In this document: positions 1-4,797 of the stretch, one piece after another
Numbering within the stretch: the stretch's first letter is position 1
Layout: every line of letters begins with the position of its first letter
NCBI GenBank assembly: GCA_017860725.1
Contig: JAGDMX010000051.1
Location: forward strand, 1 to 11,597
Length of the DNA stretch: 11,597 bases
DNA from: Chloroflexota bacterium
Lineage (GTDB): Bacteria; Chloroflexota; Anaerolineae; Anaerolineales; UBA4823
Direction: 5' to 3'
Position numbers and translations under genes: made by a program
The notes under the pieces: model-generated
The model's database searches: none
What the model saw: only the letters and a program-made list of their open reading frames with translations
Told to the model about the DNA's origin: nothing

Positions 1-184
1 AACCGGGATAGACAGCTTCTTCGCCCTGGCTTCAGTAGTAGCGGATGAAATGTACGCCGCGCCGATTCCAATCCTGGCACTCTCTCCAGATGATTTTGGC
101 CGTTTGCACAGTGGAGATTGGGTGGAGATTCACCCGGCTGGAACAATCATTCTTTCGACTACCTTACCGCCAGCATCCGCTTGA
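1..184 (+). CDS. C-terminal end of an aconitase-X swivel (DUF126-like) protein, partial
   Basis: Reading from base 2, 60 codons are open up to TGA at 182-184; the start lies outside the window. The peptide reads TGIDSFFALASVVADEMYA, then PIPILALSPDDFGRLHSGDW, then VEIHPAG. The pattern of small residues, 'VVADEMY', 'PIP.L.LSPDDF..L..GD.V.I' resembles the C-terminal half of the small swivel domain of aconitase X and of archaeal phosphomevalonate dehydratase small subunits, where a mobile beta/alpha domain closes over a hydro-lyase active site. That family assignment is from memory of the motif and only about 60 residues are visible. If correct, the large AcnX subunit or domain should lie just upstream, outside the window. 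Codon use looks normal and nothing suggests decay. The protein could alternatively be a single fused AcnX polypeptide. Confidence 0.55.
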   Translation, partial: TGIDSFFALASVVADEMYAAPIPILALSPDDFGRLHSGDWVEIHPAGTIILSTTLPPASA

Positions 185-310
185 AATCCAAACTTCATAG
201 ACTTTGACTTAGCCGAAGTGGTGCAGTGCCGGTTGGGTAGCTTACCGATTGTGACCGCCAACCTTACGATAGTCCGGTACGAAGGTGAACTTATCTGGTA
301 GCTAAACGCG

Positions 311-345
311 AAAAGGAACCCCCTGGCAATTTGCCGAGGGGTTCC
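311..345 (-). terminator. Intrinsic terminator of the DEAD-box helicase gene (possibly bidirectional)
   Basis: GGAACCCC (315-322) pairs with GGGGTTCC (338-345), and an inner GGCA/TGCC extends the stem after a short mismatch. On the minus strand the hairpin is followed by TTTT (311-314). It lies 26 bases past the helicase stop codon. On the + strand it is followed by GCTTTATC, so it may also stop transcription coming from the truncated gene at 1-184. The spacer 185-310 shows no other recognisable feature. Confidence 0.75.
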
Positions 346-371
346 GCTTTATCGAATGAGACTCTCGGTGA

Positions 372-1484
372 TTAAAAACCCGCCAGCTTTTGCCGCTCCA
401 GCGAATGTCCCAATAACCGCTCAATCGTGCGAACCATCGGCAAGTCATCCTGGGTGGCAAGTGTCAGGGCGGTGCCCAGATTGGTCATACGACCTGTACG
501 CCCAATCCGGTGGGTATATGCGATTGCCGTATCGGGCATGTCGTAGTTAATCACATGCGAGATACGCGAAACATCGATCCCGCGTGCGGCGATATCGGTG
601 GCGACCAACACCTTAACCCTGCCACTGCGGAAGTTGTCCATTGTCTGCTGGCGCCTGTTCTGTGACAGATTGCCCTGCAGAGAGGCGGCGGGCAAGCCTG
701 CTTTTTGCAATTGCTCAGCCAGTTTTTTGGCGCGGTGTTTCGTCCGGGTGAAAACCAATACCTGACCGCTGCCCGATTGGCTCAAAATAGCCAGGAGCAA
801 CTCAACTTTCCGGGTTTGCTCCACCGGATAGACCGCATGGTCGACCGTTTCGACCGGGCGCGAATTTCCCAGTTCGACTGTCGACGGATGGTGTAAGAAT
901 TCATCCGCCAGTGAGCGGATTTCATCCGGCATGGTGGCTGAGAATAAAAGTGTCTGGCGCTGGGCAGGTAATGCGGCAAGTATGCGCCGGATGGCGGGCA
1001 AAAAACCCATATCGAACATCTGATCAGCCTCATCCAGCACCAGGATTTCGATCGCGCTCAGGTTGATCGCATGCTGCCCCATCAGATCCAACAAACGACC
1101 CGGGCAAGCGACGGCGATCTCTGCTCCGGCCCGCAAGCCCTTAATTTGTGGCTGAGCGCTGACGCCCCCATATATCGTCACACTCCGCAGATGTGTGTGA
1201 CGGCCGAGCGATCCGATGGCTGTGTGGGTCTGTTCGGCCAACTCGCGCGTAGGAGAAAGGATGAGAACGCGCAATCTGCCGCGCGGGCCATTTAAGAGGC
1301 GCTGGAGGATAGGCAAGACAAAAGCCGCAGTCTTCCCAGTTCCGGTTTGGGCCAGACCCATTACATCACGACCTTCTAAAATGGCAGGGATCGTGTGGCG
1401 TTGAATTGGAGTAGGAGTGGAATAACCGGCTGATGAAATCCCAGCATTAATCTGGGAATGAAATAAAAATGCATTAAAGCTCAC
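372..1484 (-). CDS. DEAD-box ATP-dependent RNA helicase, compact RhlE-like form
   Basis: ATP-dependent RNA unwinding or remodelling enzyme of helicase superfamily 2, acting in the cytoplasm on structured mRNA, ribosome assembly intermediates or degradation complexes. All signature motifs are visible in the 370-aa product: Q motif (PTPIQ, Gln28), motif I AQTGTGKT (45-52), Ia PTREL (78-82), Ib CPGR (127-130, where TPGR is usual), II DEAD (151-154), III SAT (182-184), IV LVFTRT (243-248), V ARGID (300-304) and VI HRIGRTGR (325-332). The protein ends soon after motif VI, so it is only the two RecA-like domains, without the basic C-terminal tail of many RhlE/CsdA proteins. The start is GTG (1484-1482), supported by AAGGA six bases upstream and by the Q motif being at the usual distance. 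A cold-shock protein gene lies upstream in the same direction, which fits a cold or RNA-structure stress role. A large palindrome lies at its promoter. Confidence 0.95.
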   Translation of the reverse strand: MSFNAFLFHSQINAGISSAGYSTPTPIQRHTIPAILEGRDVMGLAQTGTGKTAAFVLPILQRLLNGPRGRLRVLILSPTRELAEQTHTAIGSLGRHTHLRSVTIYGGVSAQPQIKGLRAGAEIAVACPGRLLDLMGQHAINLSAIEILVLDEADQMFDMGFLPAIRRILAALPAQRQTLLFSATMPDEIRSLADEFLHHPSTVELGNSRPVETVDHAVYPVEQTRKVELLLAILSQSGSGQVLVFTRTKHRAKKLAEQLQKAGLPAASLQGNLSQNRRQQTMDNFRSGRVKVLVATDIAARGIDVSRISHVINYDMPDTAIAYTHRIGRTGRMTNLGTALTLATQDDLPMVRTIERLLGHSLERQKLAGF

Positions 1485-1527
1485 AAAAGGTCCTTTTGGC
1501 TAAAGATTGAGCCAAGGCGTACCCCAG

Positions 1528-1582
1528 CCCTGTCCGCGATCGTTATGGACTAATTTAGTCCAATTTCGATTGCGGACACGGG
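1528..1582. promoter_or_regulatory. Nested palindrome at the helicase promoter, candidate operator or leader hairpin
   Basis: Three concentric arms are perfectly placed around base 1554: TGTCCGC (1531-1537) with GCGGACA (1572-1578); ATCG (1539-1542) with CGAT (1567-1570); and GGACTAA (1547-1553) with TTAGTCC (1555-1561), plus CCC/GGG (1528-1530, 1580-1582) outside a one-base bulge. The inner 13 bases GACTAATTTAGTC fit the consensus I remember for type-1 IscR (Rrf2 family) sites, GACTRWWWYAGTC. The element begins where the candidate -10 box ends and covers the expected transcription start, so a bound protein would block the helicase promoter. As RNA it would form a stem near the 5' end, though the one-base centre must open to a larger loop. 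No Rrf2 gene is in the window. Confidence 0.6.
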
Positions 1583-1591
1583 AGTATACCA
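1583..1591 (-). promoter_or_regulatory. Candidate extended -10 element for the helicase gene
   Basis: Read on the minus strand the sequence is TGGTATACT, i.e. a TGn extension followed by TATACT (five of six matches to TATAAT). No good -35 hexamer is found 16-18 bases upstream, which is tolerated by extended -10 promoters. The predicted start of transcription is near 1576, inside the right arm of the nested palindrome, giving a leader of roughly 90 bases. Confidence 0.45.
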
Positions 1592-1670
1592 CATATAACC
1601 AGTAAAGTAATTAAATGGCAAACTAAAGATACAACTCTATGACTACTTTTACTAGAACTCATCTCAAAAA

Positions 1671-1725
1671 TGGGGGTTGGGGGTGTTTGGCGGTGGCTAT
1701 GCCGCCACAAAACACCTCACTCCCC
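1671..1725. repeat. G-rich imperfect hairpin, possibly a REP-like intergenic element
   Basis: GGTGTTTGGCGGTGGC (1682-1697) pairs with GCCGCCACAAAACACC (1701-1716) around a TAT loop, with 13 Watson-Crick pairs, one G-T wobble and two mismatches. It is flanked by runs of G on the left (two runs of five or more G within 1672-1683) and by CTCACTCCCC on the right, which can lengthen the stem. It is not followed by a U-run, so it is not a standard terminator. The GC-rich stem in AT-rich surroundings resembles dispersed palindromic elements, but only one copy is seen here. Confidence 0.4.
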
Positions 1726-1756
1726 TTACTTTTGGGATAAATCCTTGATCTTAATT

Positions 1757-1780
1757 CAAAAGGGTGCAAAAAGCACCCTT
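1757..1780 (-). terminator. Intrinsic terminator downstream of csp
   Basis: AAGGGTGC (1760-1767) and GCACCCTT (1773-1780) form a perfect 8-bp stem with a five-base A loop (T loop on the minus strand). On the minus strand the stem runs into TTTTGAATT. It lies about 70 bases beyond the csp stop codon. On the + strand it is followed by CTTATTTATC, so it could work in both directions, although no + strand gene ends here. Confidence 0.65.
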
Positions 1781-1851
1781 CTTATTTATCTTCCCCTGCT
1801 AGATTATGGTGTAAGAGTCTACACCAGGCAGGCAGGTGATTTTCGGAACGA

Positions 1852-2064
1852 TTAGTAGGTTACAGTGACGTTGGTGGCCTGAGGACCTTTTGAGCCTTGT
1901 TCGACATTGAATTCAACTCGCTGCCCTTCTTCCAGGTTTCGATAGCCATCGCTCTGGATTGCAGAAAAATGGACAAAGACATCTTCTCCACCCTCACGTG
2001 CGATGAAGCCGTAGCCTTTGCTCCCGTTAAACCATTTGACCGTGCCGATGATTCGTTCAGACAT
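1852..2064 (-). CDS. csp: Cold-shock domain protein (CspA family)
   Basis: Small single-stranded nucleic-acid-binding protein, an RNA chaperone that melts mRNA structure, acting in the cytoplasm. The 70-aa product is one cold-shock domain of the usual family length. It begins with SERIIGTVKWFN, contains RNP1 as KGYGFI and RNP2 as VFVHF, and ends with the conserved QGSKGPQATNV segment. All aromatic residues expected on the binding face (Trp in VKWF, Tyr/Phe in RNP1, Phe and His in RNP2) are present. The ATG start (2064-2062) is preceded by a strong AAGGAGG, nine bases upstream. The gene has its own near-consensus promoter and a leader of roughly 140 bases that includes a terminator-like hairpin, so its expression is likely controlled after initiation. 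It lies between the CarD-like gene and the helicase, all on the minus strand. Confidence 0.97.
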   Translation of the reverse strand: MSERIIGTVKWFNGSKGYGFIAREGGEDVFVHFSAIQSDGYRNLEEGQRVEFNVEQGSKGPQATNVTVTY

Positions 2065-2128
2065 TGTAGTTGCCTCCTTATGGCAAAAATTAGATGTTCA
2101 GGTACTCGGTTTGTTTCATCGGAACGGG

Positions 2129-2162
2129 AAAAACAAAAAAGCTCATGGATTAAACCATGAGC
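2129..2162 (-). terminator. Terminator-like hairpin inside the csp leader (candidate attenuator)
   Basis: GCTCATGG and CCATGAGC (2141-2148, 2155-2162) form a perfect 8-bp stem with a six-base loop. On the minus strand it is followed immediately by TTTTTTGTTTTT (2140-2129), a textbook intrinsic terminator. It lies downstream of the csp promoter and about 65 bases upstream of the csp start codon, so it would end transcripts before the gene unless bypassed. It could also serve as the distal terminator of the CarD-like gene, whose stop is about 100 bases upstream. Confidence 0.7.
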
Positions 2163-2209
2163 CATTGTCGTCACTTCCAACATAAACTTACTGGTATCCT
2201 GCAAACAAA

Positions 2210-2238
2210 ATATTAACATAATCGGTCATATTTGTCAA
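2210..2238 (-). promoter_or_regulatory. Sigma-70-type promoter of csp
   Basis: On the minus strand: TTGACA (2238-2233), a 17-base spacer, then TAATAT (2215-2210), with a TGT extension just before the -10. The -35 is a perfect consensus and the spacing is ideal. The predicted start is near 2203, giving a csp leader of about 140 bases. The promoter begins about 25 bases downstream of the stop codon of the CarD-like gene. Confidence 0.8.
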
Positions 2239-2263
2239 GCCTCAAACAACCCGTGTTTTTTGA

Positions 2264-2779
2264 TCAAGATTGTTTCGCATATACCATACTTCTGTCTAAC
2301 AATTGTCGCAACTCGTGTTCAGCCTGTTGGAACGGAACTGAAAGAGCGGCACTCCATTCATTCAATAAAAGAGCCTTGGCGTGGTCCAGGTTAGAACTGT
2401 CATTGTCATTCATCTTTCTGATCTGCTTGTGCAATGTCAGGTCTCGGACTACCCGGCAAATCGACTCGAGCGTCCCATCCTTCAAACGCTCGGTCAGTTG
2501 CGTTTTCCGCTCATAACGATCTGGTGAGAGCGGCTCCCCGGGACTGGCGAGAATTCTAAACAGCTTTTGGAATTCCCTGGCAGGTGTAAGATTGCGCAGG
2601 CAACCCACCCCTGTGTCGTTAATAGGGACCCAGAGGGTTAAATCGTATATTTGCACAACATAATACTGGCCGATATGCCCGGATAATACTTTCTCATCCA
2701 GTTGGATGATCTCTCCAAGGCCATAGGTCCGGTGAATAACCTGGTCGCCCACCTGGTAAGCAGTCTTCTGCTCAAACAT
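2264..2779 (-). CDS. carD: CarD/CdnL-family RNA polymerase-binding transcription regulator
   Basis: CarD-family proteins bind the beta subunit of RNA polymerase through an N-terminal Tudor-like domain and contact the upstream edge of the promoter bubble through a helical C-terminal domain, changing open-complex stability. The 171-aa product shows both parts. Residues 8-75 (YQVGDQVIHRTYGLGEI...YYVVQI...LWVPI...VGCLRNL) match the RNAP-interacting domain. Residues 85-165 (RYERKTQLTERLKDGTLESI, then CRVVRDL, LDHAKALLLNEWSAAL) match the C-terminal helices. The ATG at 2779-2777 is chosen because the conserved domain begins right after it; a TTG 13 codons upstream would add residues that do not look conserved. 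AGGG lies about eight bases upstream. At the site where the mycobacterial protein has its DNA-wedging Trp, this protein has Ser85 (SPDRY instead of W..RY). It may therefore be a divergent paralogue. Its leader carries two hairpins. Confidence 0.88.
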   Translation of the reverse strand: MFEQKTAYQVGDQVIHRTYGLGEIIQLDEKVLSGHIGQYYVVQIYDLTLWVPINDTGVGCLRNLTPAREFQKLFRILASPGEPLSPDRYERKTQLTERLKDGTLESICRVVRDLTLHKQIRKMNDNDSSNLDHAKALLLNEWSAALSVPFQQAEHELRQLLDRSMVYAKQS

Positions 2780-2867
2780 TGTATGAGCCCTACCTTCCCT
2801 TACACAAACCCCTGCCAATTTTACTCATTGCCTCGATGTGAGATATTGCACTCATTACAGACTATTC

Positions 2868-2894
2868 AAAAACCCAGCGTCACTGAAGGTTTTT
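2868..2894. terminator. Second hairpin in the CarD leader, A/T-flanked bidirectional terminator type
   Basis: AAAAACC (2868-2874) pairs with GGTTTTT (2888-2894), continued by CAG/CTG inside after a two-base bulge, with a five-base loop. Either strand places a T run at the end of the stem, as in bidirectional terminators. It lies about 90 bases upstream of the CarD-like start codon and downstream of the first leader terminator. No promoter of good quality was found between it and the gene, so it may be part of the leader. Confidence 0.5.
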
Positions 2895-2952
2895 GCTGGA
2901 TCGGTCGCCGATATTCAGATTAATTCACAATCAAAGCTACCTTAATCCGATT

Positions 2953-2983
2953 AAAAAACGCCCGTCCTGCGCAAGGACCGGCG
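2953..2983 (-). terminator. Intrinsic terminator upstream of the CarD-like gene
   Basis: On the minus strand CGCCGGTCCT and its partner AGGACGGGCG form a 10-bp stem with one mismatch and a five-base loop (stem bases 2959-2983), followed by TTTTTT (2958-2953). It lies about 175 bases before the CarD-like start codon and just after a good extended -10 element, so it either ends a small transcript of about 58 bases or acts as an attenuator. Confidence 0.7.
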
Positions 2984-3016
2984 GAAGAGCCACAAATCCT
3001 AAGTAAGAGTGTACAA

Positions 3017-3025
3017 ATTATATCA
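3017..3025 (-). promoter_or_regulatory. Extended -10 promoter, CarD leader or small RNA
   Basis: Minus-strand TGATATAAT is a perfect extended -10 (TGn plus TATAAT). The -35 position is poor (CCAAAA at 17-base spacing). Predicted start is near 3010. It is the nearest good promoter to the CarD-like gene, but a terminator follows within about 30 bases. Confidence 0.6.
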
Positions 3026-3092
3026 TTAATCTGATGTTATTTTGGGCTAATTGGGAATCACTATGACGATTCGAGGATGGGTGGCAAACAAC

Positions 3093-3130
3093 AAAGGGTG
3101 TCCAGCTAAAAAACGCACTGGACACCCTTT
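3093..3130 (-). terminator. Intrinsic terminator of the 74-aa module gene
   Basis: A perfect 13-bp stem, AAAGGGTGTCCAG (3093-3105) with CTGGACACCCTTT (3118-3130), and a 12-base loop. On the minus strand it begins 18 bases after the stop codon at 3148 and ends in CTTTGTTGTTTG. The stem is unusually long and perfect, so termination should be efficient. Confidence 0.85.
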
Positions 3131-3147
3131 AAGGATCCTGCTTAGGG

Positions 3148-3372
3148 TTACTTGATCTGCTTGTTGACTTCCGCCAGGATAGCCTCAGCTTTTTCCTTAG
3201 TCAGGCCAAGCTGTGCCGCCTGCGGCATGGAGATGATCATGTTCAGCGACATACCTCTCGCCATCGCAACCATTGGATTGCTGGAGAGCCCGGGTAATTG
3301 CTTATCCAGCACTGCTTTCGCCTGCGGATTGTCTAATAGTTCGCCGAAAGTGGTATCGAGTGTGAACGCCAT
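3148..3372 (-). CDS. Small helical module protein, DUF1858-like, function unknown
   Basis: A 74-aa protein beginning MAFTLDTTFGELLDNPQAKA, followed by a proline/glycine turn (QLPGLSSNP), an 'MARGMSLNMI' segment, and a C-terminal charged helix (TKEKAEAILAEVNKQIK). I recognise the 'FTLDT..GELL.NP.AKAVL.K.LPGL.S.P....ARGMSL' pattern from short C-terminal modules attached to glycoside hydrolases and other enzymes in Firmicutes and Chloroflexi; the first helix also resembles DUF1858 ('T.GELL...P.A..VL'). Its function is not known to me. Here it stands alone with its own start: ATG preceded by AAAGGAG at good spacing, a candidate promoter, and a strong terminator, so it is a real one-gene unit. No Cys or signal peptide is present; a cytoplasmic location is likely. 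Confidence 0.85.
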   Translation of the reverse strand: MAFTLDTTFGELLDNPQAKAVLDKQLPGLSSNPMVAMARGMSLNMIISMPQAAQLGLTKEKAEAILAEVNKQIK

Positions 3373-3428
3373 GAATTTTTCTCCTTTAACATGGATTTGG
3401 GTGAATGTGAATATATAGGGATATTAAA

Positions 3429-3437
3429 ATTGTATCA
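3429..3437 (-). promoter_or_regulatory. Candidate extended -10 of the 74-aa module gene
   Basis: Minus-strand TGATACAAT has a TGn extension and TACAAT (five of six matches). No clear -35 box precedes it. Predicted start is near 3422, about 50 bases before the ATG. It closely resembles the extended -10 at 3017-3025, suggesting that this genome commonly uses extended -10 promoters. Confidence 0.5.
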
Positions 3438-3535
3438 CGAGATCAATGTCTAAACGTGTAGTGTCAGGCCTCGAAAGATCGCGCTACGGAACAGCGCTCT
3501 AAACTGCAACGAGTATATATTCAAGTCAACTGCCT

Positions 3536-4438
3536 CTAGGCTTCAGCAGCTGTCTCAGCAGCTTCCGGCTCGGCCGGGCCGCTTTCCATCCGACCTGCCG
3601 TGCCCTGGTACAGCTCCCAACCCTGGCTTAGAATCACTACCTGAGCTGCCAGCAACCACAGGAAGAACAAAGTCAAGACAAGGGCCACCGCATTCAGGAT
3701 GGTGGATAAATTATCTTGAATGTTGGTAAGCACAGCTTTCAGATCGTCCATGGAAGACTGCGATTGGGTGACCATGGCCTCATACTCGCTAAGGCTCTGC
3801 GAGATCCTGCCCACACTGCTCGACATCGTGGTCAGGCTGGTCTGGATAGTCACCAGGCTGTCATCCGCCTTGCCTAGATTCGCTGACATCTCCGTGAATT
3901 TATCCGGCAATCCTTCCAGGTTAGTGGCTAACTCGCCTAAAGAATCTGCCAACGCCACCTGAGGATTGTAGGCTTGCGTGGGCTGCTCTATAAAGCCACC
4001 GATCAGCGGCACGGCGCTCAACACAGTGCGGAAGGTATCCAGTGACTTGATGGCACTGTCGAGCACTGCAGCGGCTTCCTGAGCGGACTTGAGCGAGGTT
4101 GTGGCTGCTTCCAGGGTGGAAGGCAGGGTCTCACCCAGGATGGCATTGACCTGGTCGAGCACGGGCTGGGTATCCTGAACCGAAGTAGCAGTAGTGCTCA
4201 ACATGGTGGAGAGCGCATCGACGCTTTCGACGGTGGCTCCCAGCGCCTGCCCGGTGATCTCCATGACTTGCTGGCTGGTGGTGATGCTGTCGTTGAGCGT
4301 GACGATCGTTGAGGCGGCATATTCGGCCACAGTAGGCTTTAGCACCCAGACTCCGACCAGGCCGGTGAGGCTGAGCACCAGCCCTAGGATACCGGCAATC
4401 ATGACCAACACTCCAAGAATGCGACGTAATGCTTTCAT
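3536..4438 (-). CDS. Two-TM membrane protein with long extracytoplasmic coiled coil, function unknown
   Basis: A 300-aa protein not assigned to a known family. Residues 7-32 (LGVLVMIAGILGLVLSL...) form a first membrane segment after a short basic N-terminus (MKALRR). Residues about 45-245 are rich in Ser, Thr, Ala, Leu and Asp/Glu with a heptad-like spacing, interrupted by a proline/glycine-containing patch near 140-160 (VPLIGGFIEQPTQAYNP). Residues 247-270 form a second membrane segment, and a short acidic, Ala/Glu-rich tail (EPEAAETAAEA) ends the protein. The positive-inside rule would place both ends in the cytoplasm and the coiled coil outside. The layout recalls sensory or scaffold proteins such as chemoreceptor periplasmic domains or MCE-like helical proteins, but no signalling domain is present, so no function is claimed. 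The ATG start is supported by AAAGGAG six bases upstream. Own promoter; downstream spacer of about 160 bases. Confidence 0.85.
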   Translation of the reverse strand: MKALRRILGVLVMIAGILGLVLSLTGLVGVWVLKPTVAEYAASTIVTLNDSITTSQQVMEITGQALGATVESVDALSTMLSTTATSVQDTQPVLDQVNAILGETLPSTLEAATTSLKSAQEAAAVLDSAIKSLDTFRTVLSAVPLIGGFIEQPTQAYNPQVALADSLGELATNLEGLPDKFTEMSANLGKADDSLVTIQTSLTTMSSSVGRISQSLSEYEAMVTQSQSSMDDLKAVLTNIQDNLSTILNAVALVLTLFFLWLLAAQVVILSQGWELYQGTAGRMESGPAEPEAAETAAEA

Positions 4439-4481
4439 GGTGGCTCCTTTAGACTCGGTAGATTGACTGAACTATGGCTTA

Positions 4482-4487
4482 ATTATA
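4482..4487 (-). promoter_or_regulatory. -10 element of the membrane-protein gene
   Basis: Minus-strand TATAAT, perfect consensus, with a weak TTAATT at 18-base spacing as -35. Predicted start near 4475, about 37 bases before the ATG. Confidence 0.55.
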
Positions 4488-4690
4488 GTGCGCTTTTAAG
4501 AAAATAATTAATGAGCAAGTATTTTAAAGCCCTGGCACACACAGGGAGCACTCTCAGAAATCAATACTGACTGGATCCATAATTACCTCCAGCATCTCAG
4601 GCGCGATTTAGGGTTTACTCGATATAGCGACTGTTCGATAAAGTCCCAGGCTTAGCTCCCCGGAGGCAGATAGAATCTAAAAGTGTGGAG

Positions 4691-4696
4691 TATAAT
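4691..4696 (+). promoter_or_regulatory. -10 element of the usp-glucan synthase operon
   Basis: + strand TATAAT, perfect consensus, about 100 bases before the ATG at 4798. No -35 hexamer of quality is found at 16-18 bases, so initiation may need an activator or another sigma factor. The short palindrome TACATGTA (4702-4709) overlaps the expected start site and could be chance. Confidence 0.45.
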
Positions 4697-4797
4697 TAAG
4701 ATACATGTACCTTCAAAATTAGCTTCTTTACGCCTTCTCCACAGCTAGCCTCCAGGCTCTTCTCCCCGTAAGTTTTTTATTGTTAGAAAGAAAGGCA

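Larger units (their letters stand above)
1485..1851. other. Intergenic region between csp and the DEAD-box helicase
   Basis: This 367-base stretch has no convincing gene. From the csp side it holds a 7-bp hairpin TGGTGTA/TACACCA (1807-1826), the csp terminator hairpin (1760-1780), a G-rich imperfect hairpin (1682-1716), then an AT-rich stretch (about 1583-1670) carrying a candidate extended -10 on the minus strand, and a nested palindrome (1528-1582) directly in front of the helicase gene. The purine/pyrimidine bias and strong symmetry are unlike coding DNA. The individual elements are entered separately. Confidence 0.8.
2780..3147. other. Long non-coding leader region of the CarD-like gene
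   Basis: No gene is supported in these 368 bases. In minus-strand order they contain the terminator of the upstream 74-aa gene (3093-3130), an extended -10 promoter (3017-3025), an intrinsic terminator with a six-T run (2953-2983), an A/T-flanked hairpin (2868-2894), and the ribosome-binding region before 2779. The order promoter-terminator-gene repeats that of csp. Transcripts starting near 3010 and ending near 2953 would be about 58 bases long. Confidence 0.7.
4439..4797. other. Divergent intergenic region between the membrane protein and the stress-protein operon
   Basis: This 359-base stretch separates minus-strand from + strand transcription. It holds one -10 on each strand (4482-4487 minus, 4691-4696 plus) and the ribosome-binding region of the universal stress protein. 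Between the two promoters (about 4500-4680) I see only a weak CCCTG/CAGGG hairpin and two copies of TCGATA, both compatible with chance. No gene is supported here. Confidence 0.7.

Noticed and set aside
1860..2219. 119-codon minus-strand frame starting in the csp leader and running through csp out of frame
   Set aside because: It overlaps nearly all of the well-conserved cold-shock gene in another frame and its product resembles nothing known. Only its first codons, over the leader hairpin, might matter as an upstream reading frame for attenuation.
2780..2818. TTG start at 2818 for the CarD-like gene, adding 13 residues
   Set aside because: The added residues (MAGVCVREGRAHT) do not look like family sequence, and the ATG at 2779 places the conserved YQVGD segment at the expected distance.
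2959..3130. tRNA or known riboswitch in the CarD leader
   Set aside because: No cloverleaf, no T-arm GTTCRA motif and no riboswitch core that I recognise; the structure seen is explained by two terminators and a promoter.
3481..3497. GCGCT/AGCGC hairpin as terminator of the two-TM membrane protein gene
   Set aside because: Only five base pairs with a seven-base loop and no T run on the minus strand; too weak to call.
4600..4660. Two copies of TCGATA and a CTCCCCGGAG palindrome in the divergent intergenic region
   Set aside because: Short, few copies and consistent with chance; no spacing that suggests an operator.
4780..4797. TTG start six codons upstream for the universal stress protein
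   Set aside because: Usp domains start almost directly with the first beta strand (FKRILLPLD), which fits the ATG at 4798.
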